64,000 nucleotides of DNA, taken from the NCBI RefSeq assembly GCF_900105355.1, contig NZ_FNSC01000001.1:4712001-4776000 (forward strand). The letters run 5' to 3'. Position numbers and translations under genes: made by a program. Under the pieces are notes generated by a model that saw only the letters and a list, made by a program, of their open reading frames with translations, was not told the origin of the DNA and ran no database searches. Source of the stretch: Pseudomonas anguilliseptica (GTDB lineage: Bacteria > Pseudomonadota > Gammaproteobacteria > Pseudomonadales > Pseudomonadaceae). This document shows positions 36,000 through 47,491 of this stretch, in pieces (within the stretch, counting starts at the first letter, position 1; each line of letters begins with the position of its first letter).

Positions 36000-37133
36000 A
36001 TGTACGCAGTTCATGACGAGTTTCCGCAACTTCCCGGCCTGCGCTATCTGAACCACGCAGCCGTTTCCCCCTGGCCGCAACGAGCCGTCGATGCGGTCAG
36101 CCGCTTTGCCATCGAGAACGCACAAACCGGCGCCCGTGACTACCCAGCCTGGTTGCAAGTCGAGCGGCGCCTGCGCGAGCGCCTGCAGCGTCTACTTAAC
36201 GCGCCCTCGCATAGCGATATCGCCCTGGTGAAAAACACCTCCGAGGCGTTGTCCTTCGTCGCCTTCGGCCTGGATTGGCGGCCAGGCGATCAGGTGGTGA
36301 TCAGCGATGAAGAGTTCCCGTCCAACCGGATTGTCTGGGAAGCACTCGCCCCCCAGGGCGTCGAGGTGGTGCAGGTCAATCTGCATCAGGGTGACGCCGA
36401 AGCCGCCCTGCTCGCCGCCTGCGGGCCGCGCACCCGGTTGATGGCGATCAGCGCCGTGCAATACGCCAGCGGTTTGCGCTTGGATCTGCCGCGCCTGGGC
36501 CAGGGCTGCGATGCCCGCGGCGTGCTGTTATGCATCGATGCCATCCAGCAACTCGCCGCCCTGCCCTTTGATGTGCAGGCCAGCCGATGTGCTTTTGCCA
36601 TGGCCGACGGCCATAAATGGCTGCTCGGCCCGGAAGGACTCGGCGTGTTCTATTGCCGCAGCGACCTGCGCGCGCAGCTCAAGCTGCATGAATACGGCTG
36701 GCATATGCTCGAACATGCTAGCGACTACCAGCGCACCACTTGGGAGCCCGCCCGTAGCGCCCGGCGTTTTGAGTGCGGCAGCCCAAACATGCTCGGCGCC
36801 ATGGCCCTGGAGGCCAGCCTGTCGCTGCTGGAAGAAGTGGGCATGACGGCCGTCGAAAGCGCCCTGCAGGAGCGCATGCAGTGGCTACTGGATGGACCGG
36901 GCAATATACCCGGCGCGCATCTGCACAGCGCCGTGGAGCGTCAGCAACGCGCCGGCATCCTGACTTTCAGCCTGGACGGCTGGGACAACACGGCCTTGTT
37001 CGGTCAACTGAAACAGCAGCAAGTGATCTGCGCACAGCGCGGTGCAGGCATCCGCCTGTCGCCGCATTTCTACACCGCACCCAGGGTGATTGAGGAGACA
37101 TTGGCACTGCTGCAACAGCTGGCGACTGCTTGA
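36000..37133 (+). CDS. Class V aminotransferase (cysteine-desulfurase-like)
   Basis: 377 residues. The PLP lysine is in ADGHKWLLGPEGLG (around 207). Other class V features are YLNHAAVSPWPQ, NTSEALSFVAFG, SDEEFPSNRIVWEALA, YASGLRLDLP and CIDAIQQLAALPFD. Length and pattern fit the isopenicillin-N-epimerase/kynureninase-like group as much as NifS/SufS; no active-site cysteine loop of a true desulfurase is evident. The substrate is unknown. Confidence 0.85.
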   Translation: MYAVHDEFPQLPGLRYLNHAAVSPWPQRAVDAVSRFAIENAQTGARDYPAWLQVERRLRERLQRLLNAPSHSDIALVKNTSEALSFVAFGLDWRPGDQVVISDEEFPSNRIVWEALAPQGVEVVQVNLHQGDAEAALLAACGPRTRLMAISAVQYASGLRLDLPRLGQGCDARGVLLCIDAIQQLAALPFDVQASRCAFAMADGHKWLLGPEGLGVFYCRSDLRAQLKLHEYGWHMLEHASDYQRTTWEPARSARRFECGSPNMLGAMALEASLSLLEEVGMTAVESALQERMQWLLDGPGNIPGAHLHSAVERQQRAGILTFSLDGWDNTALFGQLKQQQVICAQRGAGIRLSPHFYTAPRVIEETLALLQQLATA

Positions 37134-37199
37134 GAACTCAGCAGCGCGATCCGTATTCCAAATCCGTTTAAGAATGCCGGCAAACGGCCTGGACGTTCG

Positions 37200-37342
37200 G
37201 CAAACTTCACCAATACTGATGAGTACTGGTGTGCGGCGTATCCCCCAAGCGCCCCGTCAGGCAAGGTACCGTGGACCGCGTACCTTGATTTACTCCTAAT
37301 GGTCTTAACCCGGTCTCATCCCCCAGAGTCCGGGTTTTTTTT
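37200..37342 (+). ncRNA. Candidate small RNA
   Basis: Three separate stems follow one another: 37209-37230 (ACCAATACT/AGTACTGGT, one mismatch), 37263-37286 (AAGGTAC/GTACCTT, perfect) and 37307-37336 (AACCCGG/CCGGGTT) followed by eight Ts. Between the second and third stems is a single-stranded stretch GATTTACTCCTAATGGTCTT, as in Hfq-dependent RNAs. I do not recognise a known family. It may instead just be the trailer of the aminotransferase mRNA. Confidence 0.3.
37307..37342 (+). terminator. Rho-independent terminator after the aminotransferase
   Basis: AACCCGG ... CCGGGTT stem with a 16-base loop and an eight-T run. Confidence 0.85.
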
Positions 37343-37414
37343 GCCCGCCACTCATGGCGAATCCCCTTCGGGCCGCCGCTACGCGATGTTAAAAATTGCT
37401 CAAGGCAATTTTTT
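37343..37414. repeat. Composite hairpin/CCCGAAGGG intergenic repeat, inverted copy
   Basis: Read on the minus strand: the AAAAATTGC hairpin (37391-37414), AACATCGCGTAGCGGCGG, CCCGAAGGG and TGGCGGGC. This is the same part order as 6180-6251. The A/T-flanked hairpin would also serve as the tatD terminator. Confidence 0.6.
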
Positions 37415-37431
37415 CGCTGAATCTGAGGAGC

Positions 37432-38214
37432 TCAGCTCACCCGAGCCAGCGGGAATAGGCGCTTGAAATTAGCGGTGGTCTGCTCAGCCAATTGCTCAAA
37501 GCTCACACCCCGTAGCACTGCCAGATACTCGGCCACATCACGCACGTATTCCGGCAAGTTCGGCTTGCCGCGATGCGGGATGGGTGCCAGATAGGGCGAG
37601 TCGGTTTCCACCAGCAAGCGATCAGCAGGTACTTGGCGCGCCACTTCACGCAGCGCTTCGGCATTACGGAACGTGACGATACCGGACAGGGAAATATAGA
37701 AGCCGATATCCAACGCGGCCTTGGCCATTTCCCAATCTTCGGTAAAGCAGTGCAGCACGCCGGCTTTCGGCAGCGCCGCTTCACGCAGCAGCGCCAGGGT
37801 GTCGGCACGCGCCTCGCGGGTATGCACGATCACCGGTTTGCCGGTAATTCGCGCCGCATCGAGGTGCAGACGGAAAGATGCTTGCTGCAGCGCAGCGGAC
37901 TCTGGCTCGTAGTGATAGTCCAGTCCGGTTTCGCCGATGGCCACCACCTGCGGGTGGTTCAGCTCACCCAGCAGCCAGTCCAGCGCTGGCGCCGTACCGG
38001 GCTCAAGATCCAGCGGATGCACACCGACCGAGCAATCGACATCGGCATAACGCTCAGCCAGGCCTTTGACTGCAGCGGCGTTGTCGGCGCTGACGCCAAT
38101 ACACAAAAAATGACCAACGCCGCGCGCCCGCGCAGCATCCAGCGCCGCATCGAGCGAACCGCCATGGGCGGCCAGATCAAGGCGATCAAGGTGACAGTGG
38201 GAATCAACCAGCAT
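37432..38214 (-). CDS. tatD: TatD-family metal-dependent deoxyribonuclease
   Basis: 260 residues from ATG 38214; a TTG start three codons earlier is possible. Metal-binding motifs: VDSHCHLDRLDL (HxH), GETGLDYHYE (E), VIVHTREA and VLHCFTEDW (H), VETDSPYLAP (D). It is the last gene of the long minus-strand fab-to-tatD block. Confidence 0.9.
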   Translation of the reverse strand: MLVDSHCHLDRLDLAAHGGSLDAALDAARARGVGHFLCIGVSADNAAAVKGLAERYADVDCSVGVHPLDLEPGTAPALDWLLGELNHPQVVAIGETGLDYHYEPESAALQQASFRLHLDAARITGKPVIVHTREARADTLALLREAALPKAGVLHCFTEDWEMAKAALDIGFYISLSGIVTFRNAEALREVARQVPADRLLVETDSPYLAPIPHRGKPNLPEYVRDVAEYLAVLRGVSFEQLAEQTTANFKRLFPLARVS

Positions 38215-38274
38215 GGGAAGCAATCACTTGAGAGTCACTGCTCCCAAAGGAGCAGTACAAAGGGGAACGGCGAA

Positions 38275-38631
38275 TTACATGGTGTGCGTCGGGCGATCCG
38301 AGGTCAGCGCACCAGCCAGGTAGGTTTCGATCTTGTTGCGCGCGGTGTTGTCGCCATCATTGAACTGCACACCCACACCGGCAGCGCGGTTGCCTTGCGC
38401 GCCCTTCGGCGTGATCCACACCACCTTGCCGGCGACCGGAATCTTTTCCGGTTCGTCCATCAGGTTGAGCAACATGAACACTTCATCGCCGAGCTTGTAG
38501 CTCTTGTTGGTGGGAATAAACAGGCCGCCATTCTTGATAAAGGGCATGTAAGCGGCATAGAGCACGGATTTGTCCTTGATTGTCAGCGACAAAATTCCGT
38601 TACGCGGGCCCAAGTTAGGAGGCAGACTCAT
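38275..38631 (-). CDS. pilZ: PilZ-domain protein
   Basis: 118 residues. The sequence matches the type IV pilus PilZ pattern (GILSLTIKDKSVLYAAYMPF, NGGLFIPT, VAGKVVWITPKGAQG, AAGVGVQF). It lacks the RxxxR and D/NxSxxG residues needed for c-di-GMP binding. It acts in pilus assembly with PilB/FimX in Pseudomonas. It lies between holB and tatD, as in P. aeruginosa. Confidence 0.93.
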   Translation of the reverse strand: MSLPPNLGPRNGILSLTIKDKSVLYAAYMPFIKNGGLFIPTNKSYKLGDEVFMLLNLMDEPEKIPVAGKVVWITPKGAQGNRAAGVGVQFNDGDNTARNKIETYLAGALTSDRPTHTM

Positions 38632-38667
38632 GCGGCATTCCTGATTTTATTCACTTAATGGCCGATT

Positions 38668-40288
<1,621 letters not shown>

Positions 40289-41341
40289 TTACTGATTATT
40301 GGGCACGACTGGGGCCGGGCTCGAACGATAATCCGCGCGGCGCTTGAGCTGATACTCACGCACGGCCCGGTTGTGCTGCTCCAAGGTGTTGGAAAATACG
40401 TGACTGCCATCGCCTCGGGCAACGAAATACAGGCTGCTGCCGGCAACCGGGTTCAGCGCCGCATGGATCGCCTCACGACCGACTAAGGCGATCGGCGTCG
40501 GCGGCATACCGTCGATGGTATAGGTGTTGTAGGCCGTCGGCTGACGCAGATCATCACGGGTGATACGGCCGTTGTAGCGCTCGCCCATGCCGTAGATCAC
40601 GGTCGGGTCGGTTTGCAGGCGCATGCCGATACGCAGACGGCGCACAAAGACCCCGGAAATTTCGCCACGCTCTTGCGGCACGCCAGTTTCCTTCTCGATC
40701 ATCGAGGCCATGATCAGCGCGTCATAAGGCTCCTTGTACGGCAGGTCCTTGGCACGCTGTGCCCACTCCTCGGCCAGCACCTGCTCCAGTCGCGCATGGG
40801 CCTTCTTGAGCAGCTCAAGATCGCTAATGCCACGCACAAAGCTGTAGGTATCGGGGAAAAAACGCCCTTCCGGATTCTGGCCTGGCAGACCGAGCTTTTT
40901 CATCAGCTCGGCATCGCTCAGCTCGCTGAGGGTCAGTTCAAGGCGTGTTTCGCGCGCCAGCGCTGCGCGTACCTGACGAAAATTCCAGCCCTCAACCAGC
41001 GTCAGGCTGTATTGCAGCACTTCACCGCGTCGCCACTGACCAAGCATATCCAACGCTGTATCGCCGGGTGTCAGGCGATACTCGCCACTGTGCAGCGGTT
41101 GATTGCGCAAGTTGAAGCGCCAGTAAAGGCGCAGCCAGAAAGCCTGATCAAGGATGCCGTCGGCCTCAAGGCGATTGAGCACACCACCCGGCGTCGCACC
41201 TGCAGGCACATCCACCAGGTACTCTTCAGTGAGGTTCAGAGGCTGATGCAGCGCTGCATGCTGTTGCCAGGCGGCAAATGCGACCAGTAGGCCAGCCAGC
41301 AGCACACCGCCTTCCAGCAGCAGCAAAATTTTGCGTATCAC
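40289..41341 (-). CDS. mltG: Endolytic murein transglycosylase MltG (YceG)
   Basis: 350 residues. There is an N-terminal membrane anchor (ILLLLEGGVLLAGLLVAFAA), a LysM-like region, then the YceG domain with the catalytic glutamate in ASMIEKETG and the motifs GRFFPDTY, LQTDPTVIYG and YNTYTIDGMPPTPIA. It cuts nascent glycan strands in the inner membrane. It follows pabC by 3 bases. Confidence 0.93.
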   Translation of the reverse strand: MIRKILLLLEGGVLLAGLLVAFAAWQQHAALHQPLNLTEEYLVDVPAGATPGGVLNRLEADGILDQAFWLRLYWRFNLRNQPLHSGEYRLTPGDTALDMLGQWRRGEVLQYSLTLVEGWNFRQVRAALARETRLELTLSELSDAELMKKLGLPGQNPEGRFFPDTYSFVRGISDLELLKKAHARLEQVLAEEWAQRAKDLPYKEPYDALIMASMIEKETGVPQERGEISGVFVRRLRIGMRLQTDPTVIYGMGERYNGRITRDDLRQPTAYNTYTIDGMPPTPIALVGREAIHAALNPVAGSSLYFVARGDGSHVFSNTLEQHNRAVREYQLKRRADYRSSPAPVVPNNQ

Positions 41342-41344
41342 AAA

Positions 41345-42160
41345 TCAGCAGTCCAGTAGATCGCGGGCAATGGCCTGCAGTTTACGGGTGAGCGGGCCGA
41401 CCGGCCAGTCGTGTGCAAGCAAAGCGCGAACTGGCCACACCCCATAGAGGCTGTTGCACAGCATGACCTCATCAGCCGCTAGCAATTCGGCGTAGCTGAT
41501 ATCACGCACCTGACACTCGATCCCCAGCGCAGCCGCCTGGGCCAGCAGCTCGGCGCGCATCACACCAGCCACCCCACAACGCGACAGGTCAGCGGTAACC
41601 AGCACAGCGTTACTGACCATTAGCAGGTTGCTGTAAACACCCTCAATCACCCGGTCACTGGCATCCAACATCAGGCCTTCGGCATGCTCGGCGTCCTGCC
41701 ACTCGCTGCGCGCCAGCACCTGCTCCAGCCGATTGAGATGCTTCAGCCCCGCCAGCAACGGTTGCTCGGCCAAACGCGTAGCACAGGCAAACAGGCGTAC
41801 GCCCTGCTCGGCATAGGCGGCGGGATAAACCGGCTTCGCGGCCGCCTGCAGCACCACGCGAGGCCGGCCGGGCTGTGGCGGCGCATAGCCACGCTGTCCA
41901 TCGCCACGAGTGAGGATGAGCTTGGCCACACCCTCGCCCAACTGCTGACTAAAGGCCAGCAGTTGGGCACGTACAGCGGGTAGGTCGAGGGGGATTTTCA
42001 GCCGCACACAGCCTTCAGCTAAACGCGCCAGATGGCGCTCTAGCAGTACCGGCTGCCCGGCATTTACAGCGATGGTCTCAAATAGCCCATCGCCGTAGGC
42101 CAGGCCGCGATCCTTGACGGACAGCAGCTCGACCGGCTGCCCATCGACCCAGCTCAGCAT
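41345..42160 (-). CDS. pabC: Aminodeoxychorismate lyase
   Basis: 271 residues from the ATG that overlaps the fabF stop by one base. It is a class IV PLP enzyme: KDRGLAYGDGLFETIAV, LTRGDGQRGY, GLKHLNRLEQVLAR (PLP lysine), EGVYSNLLMV. It makes p-aminobenzoate for folate. Confidence 0.93.
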   Translation of the reverse strand: MLSWVDGQPVELLSVKDRGLAYGDGLFETIAVNAGQPVLLERHLARLAEGCVRLKIPLDLPAVRAQLLAFSQQLGEGVAKLILTRGDGQRGYAPPQPGRPRVVLQAAAKPVYPAAYAEQGVRLFACATRLAEQPLLAGLKHLNRLEQVLARSEWQDAEHAEGLMLDASDRVIEGVYSNLLMVSNAVLVTADLSRCGVAGVMRAELLAQAAALGIECQVRDISYAELLAADEVMLCNSLYGVWPVRALLAHDWPVGPLTRKLQAIARDLLDC

Positions 42161-43404
42161 CAACCGGCGAACCTGCGGAATACCAGCGAGCCGTTGGTGC
42201 CACCAAAACCGAAGGAGTTGGACAACACGACATCCAGCGCCATGGCCTTGGCCTGGTGCGCGACAAAGTCGAGGTCGCAACCTTCGTCCGGGTTATCCAG
42301 GTTGATGGTGGGTGGTGCCACCTGATCGCGCAGAGCGAGGACGCTGAAGATCGCCTCCACCGCACCGGCAGCGCCGAGCAAGTGGCCGGTCATGGATTTG
42401 GTCGAGCTGACGGCGAGCTTGTAAGCATGCTCGCCGAACACCGACTTCACCGCCGCCACTTCTGCCTTATCACCTGCCGAGGTCGAGGTGCCATGGGCGT
42501 TGATGTACTGCACCTGCTCAGGATTCAGCCCGGCATCACGCAATGCATTGGTCATGCAGCGCGCAGCGCCTGCGCCATCTTCCGGTGGCGAGGTCATGTG
42601 GTAAGCGTCGCCGCTCATACCAAAGCCGATCAGCTCGGCATGGATAGTCGCGCCACGCGCCTTGGCGTGTTCCAGCTCTTCCAGCACCAGGGCACCGGCA
42701 CCGTCGGACAGCACGAAACCGTCGCGATCCTTGTCCCACGGACGGCTGGCGCGGGTCGGCTCGTCGTTGCGCGTCGACAACGCCCGCGCCGCACCAAAGC
42801 CGCCCATGCCCAGGCCGCACGCGGCCATTTCGGCACCGCCGGCAACCATCACATCGGCTTCGCCGTAGACAATGTTGCGCGCCGCCATGCCGATGCAGTG
42901 CGTACCAGTGGTACAGGCCGTGGCGATGGCGTAGTTAGGCCCCTGAAGCCCCAGATGGATCGACAGGAAACCGGAAATCATATTGATGATCGAGCCGGGC
43001 ACGAAGAACGGCGAGATGCGCCGCGGCCCTTGCTCGTGCAGCGACTTGCAGTTGTTTTCGATATTGGTCAAACCACCGATACCGGAGCCCATGGCCACGC
43101 CGATACGCTCACGGTTGGCATCAGTGACTTCCAGACCGGAGTTGCGCACTGCCTGAAAACTGGCAACGAGCCCGTACTGGATAAACAGATCGAGCTTGCG
43201 CGCCTCTTTGGCGGACAGGTACTCCTCGACGTTGAAGCCCTTTACCGCGCCACCAAAACGTGTGGAAAAAGCGGAAAGGTCCATATGCTCAAGCAGGCCA
43301 ATACCACTGCGGCCAGCCAAAATGCCCTGCCAGCTACTCGGCACATCGTTACCCAATGGCGACAGCATACCCATACCGGTAACCACGACGCGTCTACGCG
43401 ACAC
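42160..43404 (-). CDS. fabF: 3-oxoacyl-ACP synthase II
   Basis: 414 residues starting at GTG with AAGGAG 7 bases upstream. The Cys-His-His triad is at [24 protein letters not shown] and [14 protein letters not shown]. It elongates acyl-ACP and controls unsaturated/saturated balance. It is separated from acpP by a terminator that may lower its expression relative to ACP. Confidence 0.96.
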   Translation of the reverse strand: MSRRRVVVTGMGMLSPLGNDVPSSWQGILAGRSGIGLLEHMDLSAFSTRFGGAVKGFNVEEYLSAKEARKLDLFIQYGLVASFQAVRNSGLEVTDANRERIGVAMGSGIGGLTNIENNCKSLHEQGPRRISPFFVPGSIINMISGFLSIHLGLQGPNYAIATACTTGTHCIGMAARNIVYGEADVMVAGGAEMAACGLGMGGFGAARALSTRNDEPTRASRPWDKDRDGFVLSDGAGALVLEELEHAKARGATIHAELIGFGMSGDAYHMTSPPEDGAGAARCMTNALRDAGLNPEQVQYINAHGTSTSAGDKAEVAAVKSVFGEHAYKLAVSSTKSMTGHLLGAAGAVEAIFSVLALRDQVAPPTINLDNPDEGCDLDFVAHQAKAMALDVVLSNSFGFGGTNGSLVFRRFAG

Positions 43405-43449
43405 AGCAATCTCCTTTTCTAGTTTTCAACGCCTGGAAAGCGCTTAAAG

Positions 43450-43485
43450 AAAAGCCGCACGCCTGATGAAGGGAGTGCGGCTTTT
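43450..43485 (-). terminator. Terminator between acpP and fabF
   Basis: AAAAGCCGCAC and GTGCGGCTTTT form an 11-bp stem with T runs, 27 bases beyond the acpP stop. It may allow high acpP message with partial readthrough into fabF. Confidence 0.8.
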
Positions 43486-43511
43486 CCGAGTCGGGATCCG
43501 ACGATTACGTT

Positions 43512-43745
43512 TTACGCGTGAGCGGTAACGTAGTCGATCGCTTCCTGAACGGTGGTGATCTTCTCGGCTTGTTCGTCCGGGATCTCGGTCTCGAATTCTT
43601 CTTCGAGAGCCATCACCAGCTCAACGGTGTCAAGAGAGTCGGCACCCAGGTCTTCAACGAAGGAAGCGCTGTTGGTTACTTCCTCTTCTTTGACGCCCAG
43701 TTGCTCGGCAACGATTTTCTTGACGCGTTCTTCGATGGTGCTCAT
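43512..43745 (-). CDS. acpP: Acyl carrier protein
   Basis: 77 residues, very acidic. The phosphopantetheine serine is in [23 protein letters not shown] lies upstream. It carries growing acyl chains for fatty acid, LPS and phospholipid synthesis. Confidence 0.97.
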   Translation of the reverse strand: MSTIEERVKKIVAEQLGVKEEEVTNSASFVEDLGADSLDTVELVMALEEEFETEIPDEQAEKITTVQEAIDYVTAHA

Positions 43746-43798
43746 ACGTTGTTCTCACTCCTAATGGGACAAATCTTGGCCACTGTTCTGCGGCCAAG

Positions 43799-43826
43799 TG
43801 TATAGAAAGGGTTTTTAGCATTTCAA
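43799..43826 (-). promoter_or_regulatory. Candidate acpP promoter
   Basis: On the minus strand TTGAAA (43821-43826), a 16-base spacer and TATACA (43799-43804) give a reasonable sigma-70 promoter about 54 bases before acpP. Confidence 0.5.
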
Positions 43827-43941
43827 GCTGAATGCCGGGGTGCCCCACAAACACTTCAACGACCTGCCTACAAACCTGTTGCAGCTTTATAACGGATTTT
43901 AGACAGCATCTATGACAGTTTTCTGAAGCCACCCGTCACAT

Positions 43942-44685
43942 TCAGCTCATGTACATCCCGCCGTTCACAGGGATAGTAGCGCCTGTAACGTAAGCCGCGC
44001 CATCAGAAGCGAGGAAAGCGACCACTTTTGCGATCTCTTCAGCCTGCCCCAAACGACCCAACGGAATCTGTGTCAACAGCGCATCACGCTGCGCATCCGG
44101 CAGTTCACGGGTCATATCGGTGTCGATAAAGCCCGGCGCCACGGCGTTCACGGTAATCGCCCGCGACCCCACCTCACGCGCCAATGCCCGCCCAAAACCT
44201 TCAAGGCCCGCCTTGGCAGCTGCATAGTTGACCTGACCAGCGTTGCCCATGGCACCCACCACCGAACCGATGTTGATGATGCGCCCGTAGCGTGCCTTGG
44301 TCATACCCCGCAGCACGGCCTTGGTCAGCCGGTACAGGCTGCTCAGATTGGTATTGATGACATCAAACCACTCGTCATCTTTCATCCGCAGCATCAGGTT
44401 ATCGCGGGTGATACCGGCGTTATTGACCAGAATCAACGGCTGACCAAGATGTTGCTGGATATGTTCCAGGGTGCTGGCAACCGATTCGTCATTACTGACA
44501 TCCAGCACCAGACCGGCACCTTCGATGCCATTGGCTTTCAGAGTTTCCGCAATACGCTCGGCACCCGGGGCGGAAGTGGCGGTACCAATGACCACAGCGC
44601 CCTGACGCCCTAGCTCCAGGGCAATGGCCTGGCCAATACCACGGCTCGCGCCGGTAACCAGTGCGACTTTACCTTGCAGGCTCAT
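43942..44685 (-). CDS. fabG: 3-oxoacyl-ACP reductase
   Basis: 247 residues. TGASRGIG at 10-17, NNAG near 89, catalytic YAAAK in VNYAAAKAGLEGFG. AAGGAG is before the ATG. NADPH reduction of 3-oxoacyl-ACP; follows fabD by 16 bases. Confidence 0.97.
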   Translation of the reverse strand: MSLQGKVALVTGASRGIGQAIALELGRQGAVVIGTATSAPGAERIAETLKANGIEGAGLVLDVSNDESVASTLEHIQQHLGQPLILVNNAGITRDNLMLRMKDDEWFDVINTNLSSLYRLTKAVLRGMTKARYGRIINIGSVVGAMGNAGQVNYAAAKAGLEGFGRALAREVGSRAITVNAVAPGFIDTDMTRELPDAQRDALLTQIPLGRLGQAEEIAKVVAFLASDGAAYVTGATIPVNGGMYMS

Positions 44686-44701
44686 ATCGTTTCTCCTTAA
44701 A

Positions 44702-45640
44702 TCAGACCAGAGCTGCGTTCGCAGCAGCGAAGGCGTCCGGGGTGTCCAGGTTATGGGTATTGATGCCTTTGACGCAGCGCTTGTTCAAACCAGACAACAC
44801 CTTGCCCGGACCGCACTCAACCAGATCGGTCACGCCTTGAGCAGACAGGCAGACGATCGATTCAACCCAACGCACCGGACTGTAAAGCTGAGCCAGCAGA
44901 TCACGCTTGAGCCCCTCCAGATCCGTCACGGCCGCAGCACTGACGTTCTGTACCAGAGCAATTTGCGGTGCCTGCCAGTCAATTGCCGCTACTGCTTCGG
45001 CAAAGCGCTCAGCCGCCGGGCGCATCAGTGCGCAGTGCGACGGCACGCTAACCGGCAATGGCATCGCGCGCTTGGCGCCACGCGCCTTGCACGCCTCAAT
45101 GGCACGTTCAACGGCAGCCGCGCCACCGGCGATAACCACCTGACCTGGCGCATTGAAATTCACTGCACTGACCACTTCACCCTGCGCAGCTTCGGCGCAA
45201 GCATCCAGTACATCAGCATCTTCCAGACCGAGAATCGCCGCCATGCCGCCCTGCCCGGCAGGAACCGCCTGCTGCATCAGCTGACCGCGATGCTCAACCA
45301 GCTTGACCGCCGCCGCCAGCGACAAACTACCGGCAGCAACCAGCGCCGAATACTCACCCAGGCTGTGCCCGGCGACAAAAGCCGGACGCGCATCACTCTC
45401 GGCAAGCCAGGCACGCCACAGCGCAACAGAAGCGGTGAGAATCGCCGGCTGAGTTTTGTCAGTTTGATTGAGTTGTTCTTCAGGGCCTTGCTGGGTCAAC
45501 GCCCAGAGGTCATAACCGAGGGCTTCGGAAGCCTCGGCGAAGGTTTCTAGGATCAGCGGCCGTTGCGCACCATGCTCGGCGAGCATGCTCAGCGACTGGG
45601 AACCCTGACCCGGAAAGACGAATGCGAGAGATGCAGACAT
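44702..45640 (-). CDS. fabD: Malonyl-CoA:ACP transacylase
   Basis: 312 residues. FVFPGQGSQS at the N-terminus, the nucleophile serine in GHSLGEYSALVAAG, histidine in PVSVPSHCALM. It loads malonyl units on ACP. A 104-base gap separates it from plsX. Confidence 0.97.
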   Translation of the reverse strand: MSASLAFVFPGQGSQSLSMLAEHGAQRPLILETFAEASEALGYDLWALTQQGPEEQLNQTDKTQPAILTASVALWRAWLAESDARPAFVAGHSLGEYSALVAAGSLSLAAAVKLVEHRGQLMQQAVPAGQGGMAAILGLEDADVLDACAEAAQGEVVSAVNFNAPGQVVIAGGAAAVERAIEACKARGAKRAMPLPVSVPSHCALMRPAAERFAEAVAAIDWQAPQIALVQNVSAAAVTDLEGLKRDLLAQLYSPVRWVESIVCLSAQGVTDLVECGPGKVLSGLNKRCVKGINTHNLDTPDAFAAANAALV

Positions 45641-45744
45641 GGAAACCTGTTCCTAATGATCGTGATCGTCGGTAATACGCGCCCAGCCTAGCCAAGCGCA
45701 AGAAACTGACAGTTGGATGACAGGCTGACCGCTGCGGTCACATT

Positions 45745-46755
45745 CTAAAGCAGGTGCTCACCCAATCGACCATGCAAACGCTGCGGCAAATTTTCTTCAA
45801 TCTCCCGCAAAGCTCGGCGAATGGCGCTTTTAAAGCCTTCTGGCCCAGCCGCACCATGGCTTTTCACCACAATACCCTGCAGCCCGACAAAACTCGCACC
45901 ATTGTGCTGCGCAGGGGCCAACTCCCCCTGCAAACGTCGTAACAGCGGTAACGCAAAAAACCCCACCATGCGTGCTGCCAGACTGGATTTGAACAGCGCC
46001 TCAATCCGCCCGGCAATCATCGCCGCCAGGCCTTCACTGGACTTGAGCAGGATATTGCCGACAAAGCCATCGCACACCACCACATCAGCCTCACCGCGAT
46101 ACAGTCCATCGCCTTCGACAAAGCCTATGTAGTTCAGGCCTTCCGCTTGCTGCAACAAACTGGCGGCCAACTTAACCTGCTGATTGCCCTTGATGTCTTC
46201 AGTGCCGACGTTCAGCAGCGCCACACGCGGACGCACTGCACCCAGCGCCTCGGCAGTAACCGAGCCCATCACGGCAAACTGGTAGAGGTGCTCGGCGCTG
46301 CAATCGACATTGGCACCCAGATCAAGCAGATGACAAAAGCCCGCCTGCGTCGGAATAGCCGTGACCATGGCCGGACGATCAATCCCCGGCAAAGTTTTCA
46401 GCACGTAGCGCGACAGCGCCATCAGCGCCCCGGTATTACCGGCACTGACACAGGCCTGGGCCGCGCCACTGCGCAGCAATTCAAGACTGATACGCATCGA
46501 CGAATCCGGCTTGCCACGCAGCGCCTGAGCCGGACGCTCATCCATGGCAATAATCTCGCCAGCATGCTCAACGCGCAGACGTGCACGATCGACGCCAGGA
46601 TAGCGAGCAATCAAGGATTCAAGGAGAGAGGATTGGCCGACGAGGACCAAGTGTAACGAAGGGTATTCAGCCAGACAGGAGATGCAGGCCGGAACAATGC
46701 AGTGGGGACCGAAGCCCCCACCCATTGCATCAATCGCGATGATCGGAGCGGACAA
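45745..46755 (-). CDS. plsX: Phosphate acyltransferase PlsX
   Basis: 336 residues. The pattern is [64 protein letters not shown]. It makes acyl-phosphate from acyl-ACP for phospholipid synthesis. It starts 3 bases after rpmF. Confidence 0.96.
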   Translation of the reverse strand: MSAPIIAIDAMGGGFGPHCIVPACISCLAEYPSLHLVLVGQSSLLESLIARYPGVDRARLRVEHAGEIIAMDERPAQALRGKPDSSMRISLELLRSGAAQACVSAGNTGALMALSRYVLKTLPGIDRPAMVTAIPTQAGFCHLLDLGANVDCSAEHLYQFAVMGSVTAEALGAVRPRVALLNVGTEDIKGNQQVKLAASLLQQAEGLNYIGFVEGDGLYRGEADVVVCDGFVGNILLKSSEGLAAMIAGRIEALFKSSLAARMVGFFALPLLRRLQGELAPAQHNGASFVGLQGIVVKSHGAAGPEGFKSAIRRALREIEENLPQRLHGRLGEHLL

Positions 46756-46758
46756 GAT

Positions 46759-46941
46759 TTACTCGTCAGCGCCCTTGTCGATCACTTTACGACCACGGTA
46801 AACGCCTTCTGGCGATACGTGGTGACGCAGGTGAATTTCACCGGTGGTTTTCTCGACCGACAGAGTGCTGGCCTCAAGAGCATCGTGCGAACGACGCATG
46901 TCACGGGCGGAACGGGATTTTTTGTTCTGCTGAACAGCCAT
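46759..46941 (-). CDS. rpmF: 50S ribosomal protein L32
   Basis: 60 residues: [20 protein letters not shown], then [13 protein letters not shown]. The cysteine-free (non-zinc) form, as usual in Pseudomonas. Confidence 0.97.
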   Translation of the reverse strand: MAVQQNKKSRSARDMRRSHDALEASTLSVEKTTGEIHLRHHVSPEGVYRGRKVIDKGADE

Positions 46942-46954
46942 AACTAATTAACTC

Positions 46955-47482
46955 CTAAACGTTTGGGTCACGCTTTAACTGCGCCAATACACTGAACGGG
47001 TTGGACCGCGCTACCTCGTCCTCGCTCGACTCGGACTCTTCGAGGCAGGTCGGCTGCTGGCAATCTTTAGGGTCATGAGCCGGGACAATGGGCAAGGCAA
47101 GCAGAAGCTCCTCCTCAACCAGCGCCAGCAGATCCAATGGGTCTTCACCCAACTCAACCACGTCATAGCCTTGCGGCACTGACTGGGTATTCCCACCCTC
47201 TTTCACCACAGCGTAATCACACGCACTGTGGATCGGCAAAGTGACCAGCTCCAGACAACGCTGGCAAACCATCTTGACTTCAACCTCAAGCTCGCTGTGA
47301 AAAACTACAGCATTGCGCTCGTCGCGCTCGAAGAAGAACTTCGTACGCACCATGCCTTGGTTATCGGCAAGCGGGCCGCAGAGACGCTGCAAATCTGACA
47401 GTTGCAGCTCACCTTCGAGGGTGGCACTGCGATCGGCTAGTTTGCGCGGATCAACGTGAGGTGGAATCGGGCCATTTGACAT
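46955..47482 (-). CDS. yceD: YceD/DUF177 protein (23S rRNA accumulation protein)
   Basis: 175 residues. DUF177 features: VKMVCQRCLELVTLPIHSAC and the C-terminal acidic region PAHDPKDCQQPTCLEESESS then NPFSVLAQLK. E. coli YceD affects 23S rRNA levels. It is the first gene of the rpmF-plsX-fab operon. The promoter is so close (-10 ends 10 bases before the ATG) that the mRNA would be nearly leaderless. Confidence 0.93.
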   Translation of the reverse strand: MSNGPIPPHVDPRKLADRSATLEGELQLSDLQRLCGPLADNQGMVRTKFFFERDERNAVVFHSELEVEVKMVCQRCLELVTLPIHSACDYAVVKEGGNTQSVPQGYDVVELGEDPLDLLALVEEELLLALPIVPAHDPKDCQQPTCLEESESSEDEVARSNPFSVLAQLKRDPNV

Positions 47483-47491
47483 AGGCGGCGC

